The translations under genes and the position numbers were made by a program. The notes under the pieces are model-generated. The model did not search any database and was not told where the DNA came from. It worked only from the letters and a program-made list of their open reading frames with translations. From assembly GCF_041916735.1 (NCBI RefSeq), contig NZ_JAYRYY010000002.1: a stretch of DNA of 64,000 nt; one strand, 5' to 3'. Shown piece after piece: positions 34,078 to 42,664 of the stretch (within the stretch, counting starts at the first letter, position 1; every line of letters starts with the position of its first letter). The stretch comes from Zoogloea sp016790385. GTDB taxonomy: Bacteria > Pseudomonadota > Gammaproteobacteria > Burkholderiales > Rhodocyclaceae.

Positions 34078-37000
34078 TTACAACAGCGACATGACCTTGA
34101 GCGACTCGATACCCCGGTCATCCACGATCTTCACGGCGATCTTGCGGTTGTCACCCGCCTCGAAAGGCAGGCTGACCGTACCGTGGAACTGATCCAGCTT
34201 CGCCTCATCCAGCTCCGCGCGGATGTTCTTCTTGAGCTTGTCCCAGCCCTCCCCCTTGCCGGCCATCGGAAAGAACACCTGCCGCGGAAAGAGGCTGCGT
34301 TCGTCGTAGTCCGTATCCAGCGACCACATCGCAATCCGGCTCTTGCCACCGGACACCAGTTCCCCCTTCACCGTGTCGAAGTAGTCAAAGCCATGCACCT
34401 CCACCTGGTAGCGGCCATCCCGGGTCAGGTGAATCTCCACCTCGGGCTGGCCCATCAACCAGAAGCTCTGGTTGTTGGACTTGGCCTTCTTCAGATCTTC
34501 GGTCAGCAGGTCGGTATTCATCTGCGCCTTGAGGGCAACGATGCCCTTCATGCCATCGATGTCCTTGGCCGCCTCGGGGTCGAAGGTGAAGGCGCAGAAG
34601 ACGATCATCCGGGGCAGGGGAAACAGGCTCCCGGCCTCATGGAGCGCGTTCGCCACCTGGCGCTGCTCCAGGGCCGCATGCTCCGGCCCGAAGCTCACCA
34701 CGACCCGCTCGCCCGAATCCAGGTGGCCGACCGCGTGCAGGTTGCGGATGTCCTGGTCCGACGGCAGGGCCTCCAGATCGGCAAAGCGCAGCATCTGCCC
34801 GCCCTTGCCGCGGATGCCGGTTTTCAGCAGCTCGTCACGCCACTGGTGCTGGCGGCCCGACTCACCGGTGCGGGCAATGCTGGCGTCGGCCTCCTCCGGG
34901 CCGCTGGCCTCGTCGAGGGCCTTCACGCTGGGGAAGGGGACCGCCTCGACGGTGAAGGGGCCGGTAATGCGCAGCTTGTTCTTCGCCACCGCCGGCTGGT
35001 CGTAGAGCACCTCCTGATCGGCGTGGGCGGCGATGGAGTCATCCATCTGGCCTTGCATGGCCTGCCGGGCGGCGTGAAAGGCCTCGAAGGGCTTTTGCGC
35101 CGCCCCGGGCCAGGCATCGGGAAAATCGAAGGGGAGTTCCCATTCCTGCAGCGAATCGCCCTTGGCAAAGTCCAGCGCCTGGCCCTTGCGCCCGCCGTCG
35201 ACCGGGACGAAAGGCAGCGTCGGTGGCGCCCGGTGCAGCGCCGCATTGAGCTGGGCCAGACTGTCGCGGATGGCCGGGTGCATCCGGTCAAAGATGCTGT
35301 CGATATCCGGGTTGTTGGCAATGGACTTGAGAGTGACGTGGGGCACCGTCTTGTAGATGAAGCCGCCCTTGAGGCCCTCGTGGGGGTACTTCAGCTCGAA
35401 GTAATCGTAGCTGGCGGTCATCAGGCGCTGCTTGGCCAGGGTCACCGCCACCCGCGACGTGTCACAGGTGATCCAGCGCCGGCCCCATTTCTCGGCAACA
35501 AAGGCCGTGGTGCCGGAGCCGCAGGTGGGGTCGAGGACGAGGTCACCGGGGTCCGTGGTCATCAGCAGGCAGCGCTCGATCGCTAGCGGATGAGTTTGCA
35601 CCACGTAGGCCTTCTTGTCGGAGAACCCGGAAGTTACGGTGTCATCCCAAAAGTTATTGATAGGAAAGACAGGGAAATCATCTAAGAATCGTACGTAACT
35701 CAACGTGTTGCCAAGCGCAATTAAGCGGCCGCTCTTGTCTAGGCGGGAAAGCCCTCTTTCATCCGTCTTGAAGGTTCCCTTTCCGGGAGAGAACGCACGC
35801 CCTAGGAATCTAAACTCGGTCACATCATCGCCTTGGGCAGGGCGCTGACTAGCGGTGTTATCTTGCCTGAAAATTCTGCCGCTTACGCCATCACGCGGGC
35901 CCTTAGTGCCGTAGTTCTTGCGCTTACCGTCTGGATGCTGGCACCACGTGTACTGAGTTCCTCCGTCCTCACCAGCAATCTTCTCAAGATAGAGTTGGTT
36001 GTACTTGATCTTGATACGATCTTTGGCATACCAAACAAGCATGTCATAAACACTGGCGAGGCCAATGGAGGCCGCGCTAGTCGTTTTTTTGTATGCAATG
36101 ATGCCGAGGAAGTTTTCAGAACCGAATATCTCGTCCATGATCTCTCGAACATGGTGCAGGTTTTCGTCCGAAATCTGTACGAACACACTGCCCGAATCAC
36201 TCAGCAGCTCCCGCGCCAGCAGCAAGCGATCCCGCAAATACGTCAGGTAGGAATGGATGCCCAGTTCCCAGGTGTCCCGGAAGGCCTTGATCATCTCCGG
36301 CTCCTGGGTCAGGTCGGCGTCGTTCCTGTCCTTCACGTCGCGCTTGCCGACGAAGGGCTGGAAGTTGGAGCCGTACTTGATGCCGTAGGGCGGGTCGATG
36401 TAGATCATCTGCACCTGGCCGGCCATGCCCTCCTTGTGCAGCAGGCTGTTCATCACCAGCAGGGAATCGCCGGCCACCAGCCGGTTGGCCCAGCCGCGCT
36501 CGTGGCGGTAGAAATCGATGGCGTCGCGCAGGGGCAGGTTTTCGAAGGGGGCGTCGAACAGGCCGGGCTGGATGGCCTTTTCCGCCCCCCGGGCCTTGCC
36601 CCCGCCCTTCATGGCCTTGCGCACCGCCGACAGGATGCTGGCCGGGTCGATGCGCTCGTGCACGTGCAGGCTGACCGTATCCACCTCGAAGCTGGTGCGT
36701 TCGGCCTTGCCCGCCCAGTTGAGGTAGGGCGACTGCAGGCGGCGCAGCTCTTCCAGCACCTCCCGCATCCGCTCGGTGTCGCCACAGGCCAGGGCATCGT
36801 CGATCAAGGCCTCGACCCGGCTGCGCTGGGGGTCGAAGCGCAGGTCCGGGTCCAGGTGGGGGTCGTAGGCCCAGCGGGTCTTGCCGTCGTCCGGGTCGGT
36901 GCCCGGGGTCACCATCCCCACCTCGGGGTTGTTCTTGCGCTTGTCCAGGTGGCGGTAGGAGATGATCTGGGTTTCCCCGTCGACAGCGCGCTTCGCCGCT

Positions 37001-37332
37001 GGCGCCGTGGCCCCGGCGCGCGCCTTGCCGGACGGCTTGACCGGCTCGGGCTCAGGCGCCGCCTGGGCCTCAAGGGCAAAATCGCCGCCTTCGTCCTCAT
37101 CAATGGCGCTGGCAAGCCGCACCGAACCGCCGCGCCCGGCCCCTTTGACGAGCACACCTTCGGCCACCAACTCGGCCTGCACCTGCCAGTAGTCGTCCTC
37201 GGTGCTCTCGAGCCCCTTGGCTGCCAGGGCGCTCTCGATCTCCCGCCGCAGCGCGGTGTTGCCGATCGCCGAACCGTCGGCCGGAACAATCGAAAGAAGC
37301 GCCTTCTTCAGATGCGTGAGCAGCTTGGCCAT
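34078..37332 (-). CDS. Beta-class site-specific DNA methyltransferase (type III mod-like)
   Basis: 1084 residues. N-terminal winged-helix-like segment (about 1-75; HLKKALLSIVPADGSAIG). The catalytic motif DPPYGIKYGSNFQ is near residue 313 and the AdoMet motif LDPTCGSGTTAFVAEKWGRR near 600. The order IV-then-I marks the beta class (N6-adenine or N4-cytosine), and the roughly 280 residues between would hold the target-recognition region. A long C-terminal part (about 650-1084) with beta-rich text is unusual and may bind partners. It heads the restriction operon and is followed 13 bp later by the AlbA_2 gene. A stretch of the recognition region (about 35,600-36,200) has visibly lower GC than its flanks, consistent with target-domain exchange. 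Confidence 0.92.
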   Translation of the reverse strand: MAKLLTHLKKALLSIVPADGSAIGNTALRREIESALAAKGLESTEDDYWQVQAELVAEGVLVKGAGRGGSVRLASAIDEDEGGDFALEAQAAPEPEPVKPSGKARAGATAPAAKRAVDGETQIISYRHLDKRKNNPEVGMVTPGTDPDDGKTRWAYDPHLDPDLRFDPQRSRVEALIDDALACGDTERMREVLEELRRLQSPYLNWAGKAERTSFEVDTVSLHVHERIDPASILSAVRKAMKGGGKARGAEKAIQPGLFDAPFENLPLRDAIDFYRHERGWANRLVAGDSLLVMNSLLHKEGMAGQVQMIYIDPPYGIKYGSNFQPFVGKRDVKDRNDADLTQEPEMIKAFRDTWELGIHSYLTYLRDRLLLARELLSDSGSVFVQISDENLHHVREIMDEIFGSENFLGIIAYKKTTSAASIGLASVYDMLVWYAKDRIKIKYNQLYLEKIAGEDGGTQYTWCQHPDGKRKNYGTKGPRDGVSGRIFRQDNTASQRPAQGDDVTEFRFLGRAFSPGKGTFKTDERGLSRLDKSGRLIALGNTLSYVRFLDDFPVFPINNFWDDTVTSGFSDKKAYVVQTHPLAIERCLLMTTDPGDLVLDPTCGSGTTAFVAEKWGRRWITCDTSRVAVTLAKQRLMTASYDYFELKYPHEGLKGGFIYKTVPHVTLKSIANNPDIDSIFDRMHPAIRDSLAQLNAALHRAPPTLPFVPVDGGRKGQALDFAKGDSLQEWELPFDFPDAWPGAAQKPFEAFHAARQAMQGQMDDSIAAHADQEVLYDQPAVAKNKLRITGPFTVEAVPFPSVKALDEASGPEEADASIARTGESGRQHQWRDELLKTGIRGKGGQMLRFADLEALPSDQDIRNLHAVGHLDSGERVVVSFGPEHAALEQRQVANALHEAGSLFPLPRMIVFCAFTFDPEAAKDIDGMKGIVALKAQMNTDLLTEDLKKAKSNNQSFWLMGQPEVEIHLTRDGRYQVEVHGFDYFDTVKGELVSGGKSRIAMWSLDTDYDERSLFPRQVFFPMAGKGEGWDKLKKNIRAELDEAKLDQFHGTVSLPFEAGDNRKIAVKIVDDRGIESLKVMSLL

Positions 37333-37738
37333 TCCAACCCCTCAAACCAGACATGACAAGCCCATGGCAAGCACCCGGGCAGCCGGGGATTATGCGGAGA
37401 TCAACGGGGGCTGTCATGAGAAGAATTACCACGACGCCAGTGCAGCAGCCCACGCCGTGCCGCCCGGGCTGAAGGGTGCCTTGGCGTGCCCGGCTCCGAA
37501 AAAATGAAAAACATGCCCCATATCGGACTTGTGCAAGGCCCACGCCAGTCTTGGCTGCAATCCACGAGACAGGCAAATTCGACGGAATCACTGTTCAATG
37601 CCAACCTGGCGCCGGGTAGAGAAGGCACAGCCTTGTCCAGCACGGCGGATTGCCCAAGCGCGACGGAAGCACTACGCTCCGCGCCACGGGCATCCCATAC
37701 CCGCCCCATAAAGAAAAGACACCCAAGGAGACCCCCCC
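37333..37738. other. Divergent intergenic region between restriction operon and MalT-like gene
   Basis: 406 bp with no gene. The left part holds a near-consensus promoter for the methyltransferase (next entry). The right part ends in AAGGAG just before the GTG start of the regulator; a promoter for that gene was not identified with confidence. Confidence 0.6.
37389..37417 (-). promoter_or_regulatory. Sigma-70 type promoter for the restriction-modification operon
   Basis: On the minus strand ATGACA (37417-37412) and CATAAT (37394-37389) each match five of six consensus bases and are 17 bp apart. The predicted start point near 37382 leaves a leader of about 50 nt before the methyltransferase ATG. 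Confidence 0.7.
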
Positions 37739-40444
37739 GTGTCCGGAAGCGAGTTGATCCCGACCAAGCTGGCCCCGCCCCTGGCGGGCGGCAGCGTGGT
37801 CGACCGCGCCGATCTGCTCGGCGAACTGAGCCAGGGCCTGGCGTGCCTGCTGACGGTGCTGGTGGCGCCGGCAGGTTTCGGCAAGACCACCCTGCTGGCC
37901 GCCTGGCATGCGGCGCTGGGTCGGCAGGGCACGGCCTGCGGATGGGTCACCCTCGATCGGGACGACGACCTTTACCTCTTCGGCGCATACATCCTGGAGG
38001 CGCTGGCGGGCGCCTGTGACGGGGTGGGGCGGCGTGCCCAGGCGCTGATCCGCAACGATCCCCTGGCGCCGGCCAAGAACGTGGTGTCGGTGCTGATCAA
38101 CGAGATCGCCGAGGCCGGGCGGCCCATCGTGCTGATCCTCGACGACCTGGACCGGCTCGAATCCGCCGCTGCCCACGAGGCCCTGTTCCGCCTGCTGCGG
38201 CACGGCCCCGACAACCTGCACGTGGTGGTGGCGGGCCGTAGCGAACCACCCCTGCCCCTGAGCCATTTCCGCAGCCGCAATCAGTTGCTCTACCGGGACG
38301 CCGACAGCCTGCGTTTCGGCCCGGCCGACAGCGGGCGTTTTCTGCGCGAAGTGGCCGGCCTGCGGCTGGATGCGGCCCGGGTGGATGCCCTGTGGCAGGC
38401 CACGGAAGGCTGGATCACCGGCCTGCAACTGGCCTCCCTGGCCCTGGGCGGCGGGGCCGACACCGCCGGCATCGAGGCCTGCCCGAGGGGCGCCACCCGG
38501 GAGATCGCCCAGTACCTCACCGAAAACGTGCTCGCCACCCTGCCGCCGCGGCTGGTGGACTTTCTGCTGCGCCTGTCCGTCCTTGACCGCGTCTCGCCGG
38601 CCCTGGGGGCGGCCGTCTCCAGCTTTGATGACGCGGCGGCGCTGCTGGAAGAGCTGGAGCGGCGCAATCTCTTTCTGGCCCACCTCGACGCGGCGCGGAG
38701 CTGGTACCGCTTTCACGCGCTCTTTGCCGACTACCTGCGCGACCGCGCCCAGCGCCAGATCCCCACCGAGATCCCGGCCTTGCACCGGCGTGCCAGCGCG
38801 TGGCTCGCCGGGCAGCGCCTATGGCCGGAGGCGGTCAAGCACGCGCTGGCGGCGGGCGACGAAGATGCCGCCGCGGCCTGGGTGGAGCATTCCGCCATGG
38901 CCCTCATCGAGCGCAGCGACCTGCGCACCCTGCGCTCCTGGCTCGGGCGCCTGCCGCCCCATGTTCTCCACGGACGCCTGCGTCTGCGCCTGGCCCAAGC
39001 CTGGTGCCACGCCCTGAGCCTGCGCCCGCGGGAGGCCGTGGCCACGCTCCACGACATCCAGGACGACCTGGCCCGGGGCACCCTCGACACCGCCGATGAC
39101 GCGGCCCTGCGCTGCGAGCTCCTGGCCATGCGCGCCATGATCGCCGGCCTCACCGACGACAGCCCGGCCTCCCTGCGCCTGGCCGGCGAGGTGCTGGCGA
39201 TGGCCCCCGCCGAAGGCTCGTGGGTCCAGCGCATGGCCCAGACGGCCCAGACGTTCGGGCAGTGCTATGCCGACGCGGACGGGCGGCGTGCCCTGCGCGG
39301 CGCCGACGAGCCCGCCCCCCGCCCGGCCGGTGGCGGCGAACCCGCCTACGCCACGGTCTACCGCAAGAGCATGCTGGGCCTCGGGGCGCTGGTGGAAGGG
39401 CGGATCTTCGAGGCCGAACAGCGCTTCGACCACGCCCTGCGCCTTGCCGAGGATCAGGCGGGCCGCAGCTCGTCGGCCGCAGCGCTGCCCGCCGGCTACC
39501 TGGGGGCGATCCACTACGAATGGAACGAAACAGCCCGCGCAGACGAGATCCTGGGCGAGCGTTTCAGCACCGCCATCGAAACCTCCCCCATCGGCTCCCT
39601 CACCCGTTTCTGCCTCACCGCCGCACGCCTGGCCGCCCTGCGCGGCGAGCGCGACGAGGCCTATCGCACCCTGGAGCAAGCCGCCGCGGTGGCCCGGGAC
39701 CGGGACTGGCTGCGCATGCTGACCGCCTGCGAAGGCGAAATGGTGCGCCTGCTGGTGGAAGACGCCGCCCTCGCCCGGGCCAGCCGGGTCGTGCAGGCCC
39801 TGGCCGGGCGCATGCCCGCCACCCCGCCGGCGCCGCCCGGCTCTTTCACCGAAACCCACTGCCACTTCGAACTGGCCCGCAGCCGCCTGCTCATGGCCCG
39901 CGGCGCCCACCATGAGGCGGCGGCGCACCTGGAAGCGCTCGGTCGGCACCTGGACGAACGGGGCATGGCCTACTTCGCGGCCCGCGCCCACATCCTCCAT
40001 GCCCTTGCCCTCGACGGCGGCGGCGCCCGCCAGGCGGCGCTGGCAGCCCTTGCGCCGGCCCTCGCCTACGGCCAGCAGAACGGCCTGGTGCGCAGTTTCA
40101 TCGACGAGGGCGAAGGCCTTCTCGCCCTGCTCGAAACGCGCCCCGCCGGGCTGCCCGGCGTGGACGCCGGGTATCTGGCCGACCTGCTCGGCGCGGGCGG
40201 GCGCGCCGACGGGCAGGCCGCCGCGGCCCTCGCCCCCCTCAGCGCACGGGAGCGGGACATCCTCGCCGGGCTGGCCCGCGGCCTGTCGAACAAGGAAATC
40301 GCCCGGACCCTCCAGCTCGCCCCCGAGACGGTCAAGTGGCACCTCAAGAACGTCTTTCTCAAGCTTAACGTCACCTCGCGCCTGCAAGCCGTGCGCTGGG
40401 CGCGCACCCACACCCCCGGCCTGGCACCTGCCGCCCCGCGCTGA
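37739..40444 (+). CDS. MalT-like LuxR family regulator (LAL type)
   Basis: 901 residues starting GTG, with AAGGAG nearby. An N-terminal STAND NTPase has Walker A VLVAPAGFGKTTLL (about residue 40-52) and Walker B IVLILDDLDRLE (about 128), followed by helical repeats (TPR-like, about 330-800) and a C-terminal LuxR helix-turn-helix (ARERDILAGLARGLSNKEIA, about 835-895). LAL regulators bind an inducer through the repeat region and ATP through the NTPase. It lies directly upstream of acyl-CoA dehydrogenase and ligase genes on the same strand, which makes fatty/aryl acid catabolism control likely, as inference. A hairpin follows the stop. Confidence 0.9.
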   Translation: MSGSELIPTKLAPPLAGGSVVDRADLLGELSQGLACLLTVLVAPAGFGKTTLLAAWHAALGRQGTACGWVTLDRDDDLYLFGAYILEALAGACDGVGRRAQALIRNDPLAPAKNVVSVLINEIAEAGRPIVLILDDLDRLESAAAHEALFRLLRHGPDNLHVVVAGRSEPPLPLSHFRSRNQLLYRDADSLRFGPADSGRFLREVAGLRLDAARVDALWQATEGWITGLQLASLALGGGADTAGIEACPRGATREIAQYLTENVLATLPPRLVDFLLRLSVLDRVSPALGAAVSSFDDAAALLEELERRNLFLAHLDAARSWYRFHALFADYLRDRAQRQIPTEIPALHRRASAWLAGQRLWPEAVKHALAAGDEDAAAAWVEHSAMALIERSDLRTLRSWLGRLPPHVLHGRLRLRLAQAWCHALSLRPREAVATLHDIQDDLARGTLDTADDAALRCELLAMRAMIAGLTDDSPASLRLAGEVLAMAPAEGSWVQRMAQTAQTFGQCYADADGRRALRGADEPAPRPAGGGEPAYATVYRKSMLGLGALVEGRIFEAEQRFDHALRLAEDQAGRSSSAAALPAGYLGAIHYEWNETARADEILGERFSTAIETSPIGSLTRFCLTAARLAALRGERDEAYRTLEQAAAVARDRDWLRMLTACEGEMVRLLVEDAALARASRVVQALAGRMPATPPAPPGSFTETHCHFELARSRLLMARGAHHEAAAHLEALGRHLDERGMAYFAARAHILHALALDGGGARQAALAALAPALAYGQQNGLVRSFIDEGEGLLALLETRPAGLPGVDAGYLADLLGAGGRADGQAAAALAPLSARERDILAGLARGLSNKEIARTLQLAPETVKWHLKNVFLKLNVTSRLQAVRWARTHTPGLAPAAPR

Positions 40445-40465
40445 AGCCCCCCCTTTTGGGGGGCT
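40445..40465 (+). terminator. Hairpin after the MalT-like gene
   Basis: C7-TTTT-G6 hairpin extended by A-G/C-T pairs, starting directly after the stop codon. No T-run follows, so termination strength is uncertain. Confidence 0.45.
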
Positions 40466-40836
40466 GGATCGGGGATCGGACTCGCATAAGCTCCATCGCA
40501 CGAGAAACACGAACCAGGGCCCCCGGCCCCCGGATTCGTGACAGGCACCGGAGGAAGACAGTGGATCTGCCGTATCGCGATGGCGGCGCAGCACGCCGGG
40601 CCACACAGGCCCTTGCCCGCCCCTCGTCCACGCCGCGCCGCGGCTCATCCCCTTCTCCCTCCGTCCGCCAGGTCTGGCCGGCGGCTGTCGAACCGCCTCC
40701 CTCCCTCCGCGTTTCAACGCGGTTCGCCTTGCCGGGCAGTCCCGGGAAGCGGGCCGGTGCCTTCCCTCCCCGGCACCGGCCCGCCTGAACCCTCCCCCGC
40801 TTCCTTCACCGTTTCGCCCTTAGCCCAGGAGCCGCC
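40466..40836. other. Intergenic region before the acyl-CoA dehydrogenase, nothing recognised
   Basis: 371 bp without a supported gene. It probably holds the promoter of the acyl-CoA dehydrogenase/ligase pair and possible sites for the adjacent LuxR regulator, but I see no clear operator. CAGGAG precedes the next start. Confidence 0.4.
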
Positions 40837-42627
40837 ATGAGCGCTTATACCGCCCCCCTTCGGGACATGCACTTCGTCCTCAATGAACTCGCCGGCCTGG
40901 AGCAGATCGCTACGCTGCCCGGTTGCGAGGAAGCCACCGCCGAAACCGTGACCGCCGTCCTCCACGAGGCGGCCAAGTTCAGCAGCGGCGTGCTCGCCCC
41001 CCTCAACCGGCCCGGCGATGTGGCCGGCTGCCGCTGGGAAGACGGCGACGTCAAAACCCCTGCCGGCTTCGTCGAGGCCTACCAGCAGTTCGTGGAAGGG
41101 GGCTGGAACGGCCTCAACTTTCCCTGCGAGTTCGGCGGCCAGGGCCTGCCCAAGCTGGTGGCCAGCCCGGTGCTGGAGATGGTGATGAGCGCCAACCTGG
41201 GCTTCTCCCTGTGCCCCCTGCTCACCGGCGGCGCCATCGAAGCCCTGCTCCTGCGCGGCACGCCCGAGCAGAAGGCAAGCTACCTGCACCGCATGGTGGA
41301 AGGCAGCTGGACGGGCACCATGAACCTCACCGAACCCCAGGCCGGCTCCGACCTGGGGCTGATCCGCAGCAAGGCCGTGCCCGACGGCGACCACTACCGC
41401 ATCTACGGCCAGAAGATCTTCATCACCCACGGCGAGCACGACATGGCCGAGAACATCATCCACCTGGTGCTGGCCCGTCTGCCGGACGCACCGGAGGGGG
41501 TGAAGGGCATCTCCCTGTTCGTGGTGCCCAAGTTTCTGGTCAACCCGGACGGCAGCCTGGGCGCCCGCAATGATGTGCGCTGCGTGTCCATCGAACACAA
41601 GCTGGGCATCCACTCCAGCCCCACCGCGGTGCTGTCCTACGGCGACCGGGACGGGGCCATCGGCTACCTGGTGGGCGAGGAGAACCGCGGCCTCGAATAC
41701 ATGTTCGTGATGATGAACGAGGCCCGCTACACCGTGGGCCTGCAAGGGGTGGCAGTGTCGGAGCGGGCCTACCAGCTGGCCCGCAGCTATGCCGCCGACC
41801 GGGTGCAGAGCAAGGACGTGACCGACCCCCGCGGCCCCTCGGTGGCCATCATCCACCACCCGGACGTGCGCCGCATGCTGATGACCATGCGCGCCCTCGC
41901 CGAGGCCACCCGGGCCGTGGCCTATGTGGTGGGCGCGGCCATCGATCAGGCCCACCTGGCGCCGGACGAAGCCACCCGCCAGGAGGCCCGGGCCTTTGTC
42001 GACTACATGATCCCCATCCACAAGGGCTGGGCCACCGAAGCCAGCATCGAGGTGGCCAATCTGGGCATCCAGGTGCATGGGGGCATGGGCTTCATCGAGG
42101 AGACCGGCGCCGCCCAGTATCTGCGCGACGCCCGCATCACCACCATCTACGAAGGCACCACCGGCATCCAGGCCAATGACTTGGTGGGCCGCAAGACGGC
42201 GCGCGAAGGCGGCAGCACCGCCCGCAGCCTGATCGCCCACATGCAGGCCTCGGTGGACCGCATCGATCCGGTGGATGCCGACATGGCCATCATCCGCGAG
42301 GCCCTGGCGCGCGGCATCCAGGACTACACCGCCTGCGTAGACTGGATTGTGGCGACCTACGGCAGCGACATCCGTGCCGTGCATGCGGGGGCGGTGCCCT
42401 TCCTCAAGCTGGCGGGCATTGTCTGCGGCGGCTGGCAGCTGGCCCGCGCCGCCGACATCGCCACCCGCCGCCTCGCCGAAGAGGGCTGCGACCGGGACTT
42501 CCTCAATGCCAAGGTGATCACCGCGCGCTTCTATGCGGAGCACCTGATGACCCGGGTTGCCGGCCTGCGCCAGACGATGATCCATGGCGCCGCCAGCACC
42601 ATGGCCCTGCCCGCCGGGCAGTTCTGA
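40837..42627 (+). CDS. Acyl-CoA dehydrogenase, large (about 600 aa) subclass
   Basis: 596 residues, FAD-dependent, with the long C-terminal extension of the subclass that includes DmdC-like 3-methylmercaptopropionyl-CoA dehydrogenases and FadE-like enzymes. Visible blocks: the FAD/substrate site GTMNLTEPQAGSDLGLIRSK (about 155-175), TVGLQGVAVSERAYQLARSY (about 300), and the C-terminal VHGGMGFIEETGAAQYLRDA with the catalytic-region YEGTTGIQANDL (about 438-450). An N-terminal segment MSAYTAPLRDMHFVLNEL is standard for this subclass. The acyl-CoA ligase follows 37 bp downstream; chain-length specificity is not evident. Confidence 0.92.
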   Translation: MSAYTAPLRDMHFVLNELAGLEQIATLPGCEEATAETVTAVLHEAAKFSSGVLAPLNRPGDVAGCRWEDGDVKTPAGFVEAYQQFVEGGWNGLNFPCEFGGQGLPKLVASPVLEMVMSANLGFSLCPLLTGGAIEALLLRGTPEQKASYLHRMVEGSWTGTMNLTEPQAGSDLGLIRSKAVPDGDHYRIYGQKIFITHGEHDMAENIIHLVLARLPDAPEGVKGISLFVVPKFLVNPDGSLGARNDVRCVSIEHKLGIHSSPTAVLSYGDRDGAIGYLVGEENRGLEYMFVMMNEARYTVGLQGVAVSERAYQLARSYAADRVQSKDVTDPRGPSVAIIHHPDVRRMLMTMRALAEATRAVAYVVGAAIDQAHLAPDEATRQEARAFVDYMIPIHKGWATEASIEVANLGIQVHGGMGFIEETGAAQYLRDARITTIYEGTTGIQANDLVGRKTAREGGSTARSLIAHMQASVDRIDPVDADMAIIREALARGIQDYTACVDWIVATYGSDIRAVHAGAVPFLKLAGIVCGGWQLARAADIATRRLAEEGCDRDFLNAKVITARFYAEHLMTRVAGLRQTMIHGAASTMALPAGQF

Positions 42628-42664
42628 CGCCCCGCCCCGCAAAACAAGACACCAGGAGGAGACC

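Noticed and set aside
40445..40465. Strong intrinsic terminator after the regulator
   Set aside because: The stem is perfect but lacks a T-run, so only a weak terminator call was kept.
38819..40717. 632-codon open frame antisense to the MalT-like regulator
   Set aside because: No domain recognisable; Gly/Ala/Gln-rich shadow of a gene with intact NTPase and LuxR motifs.
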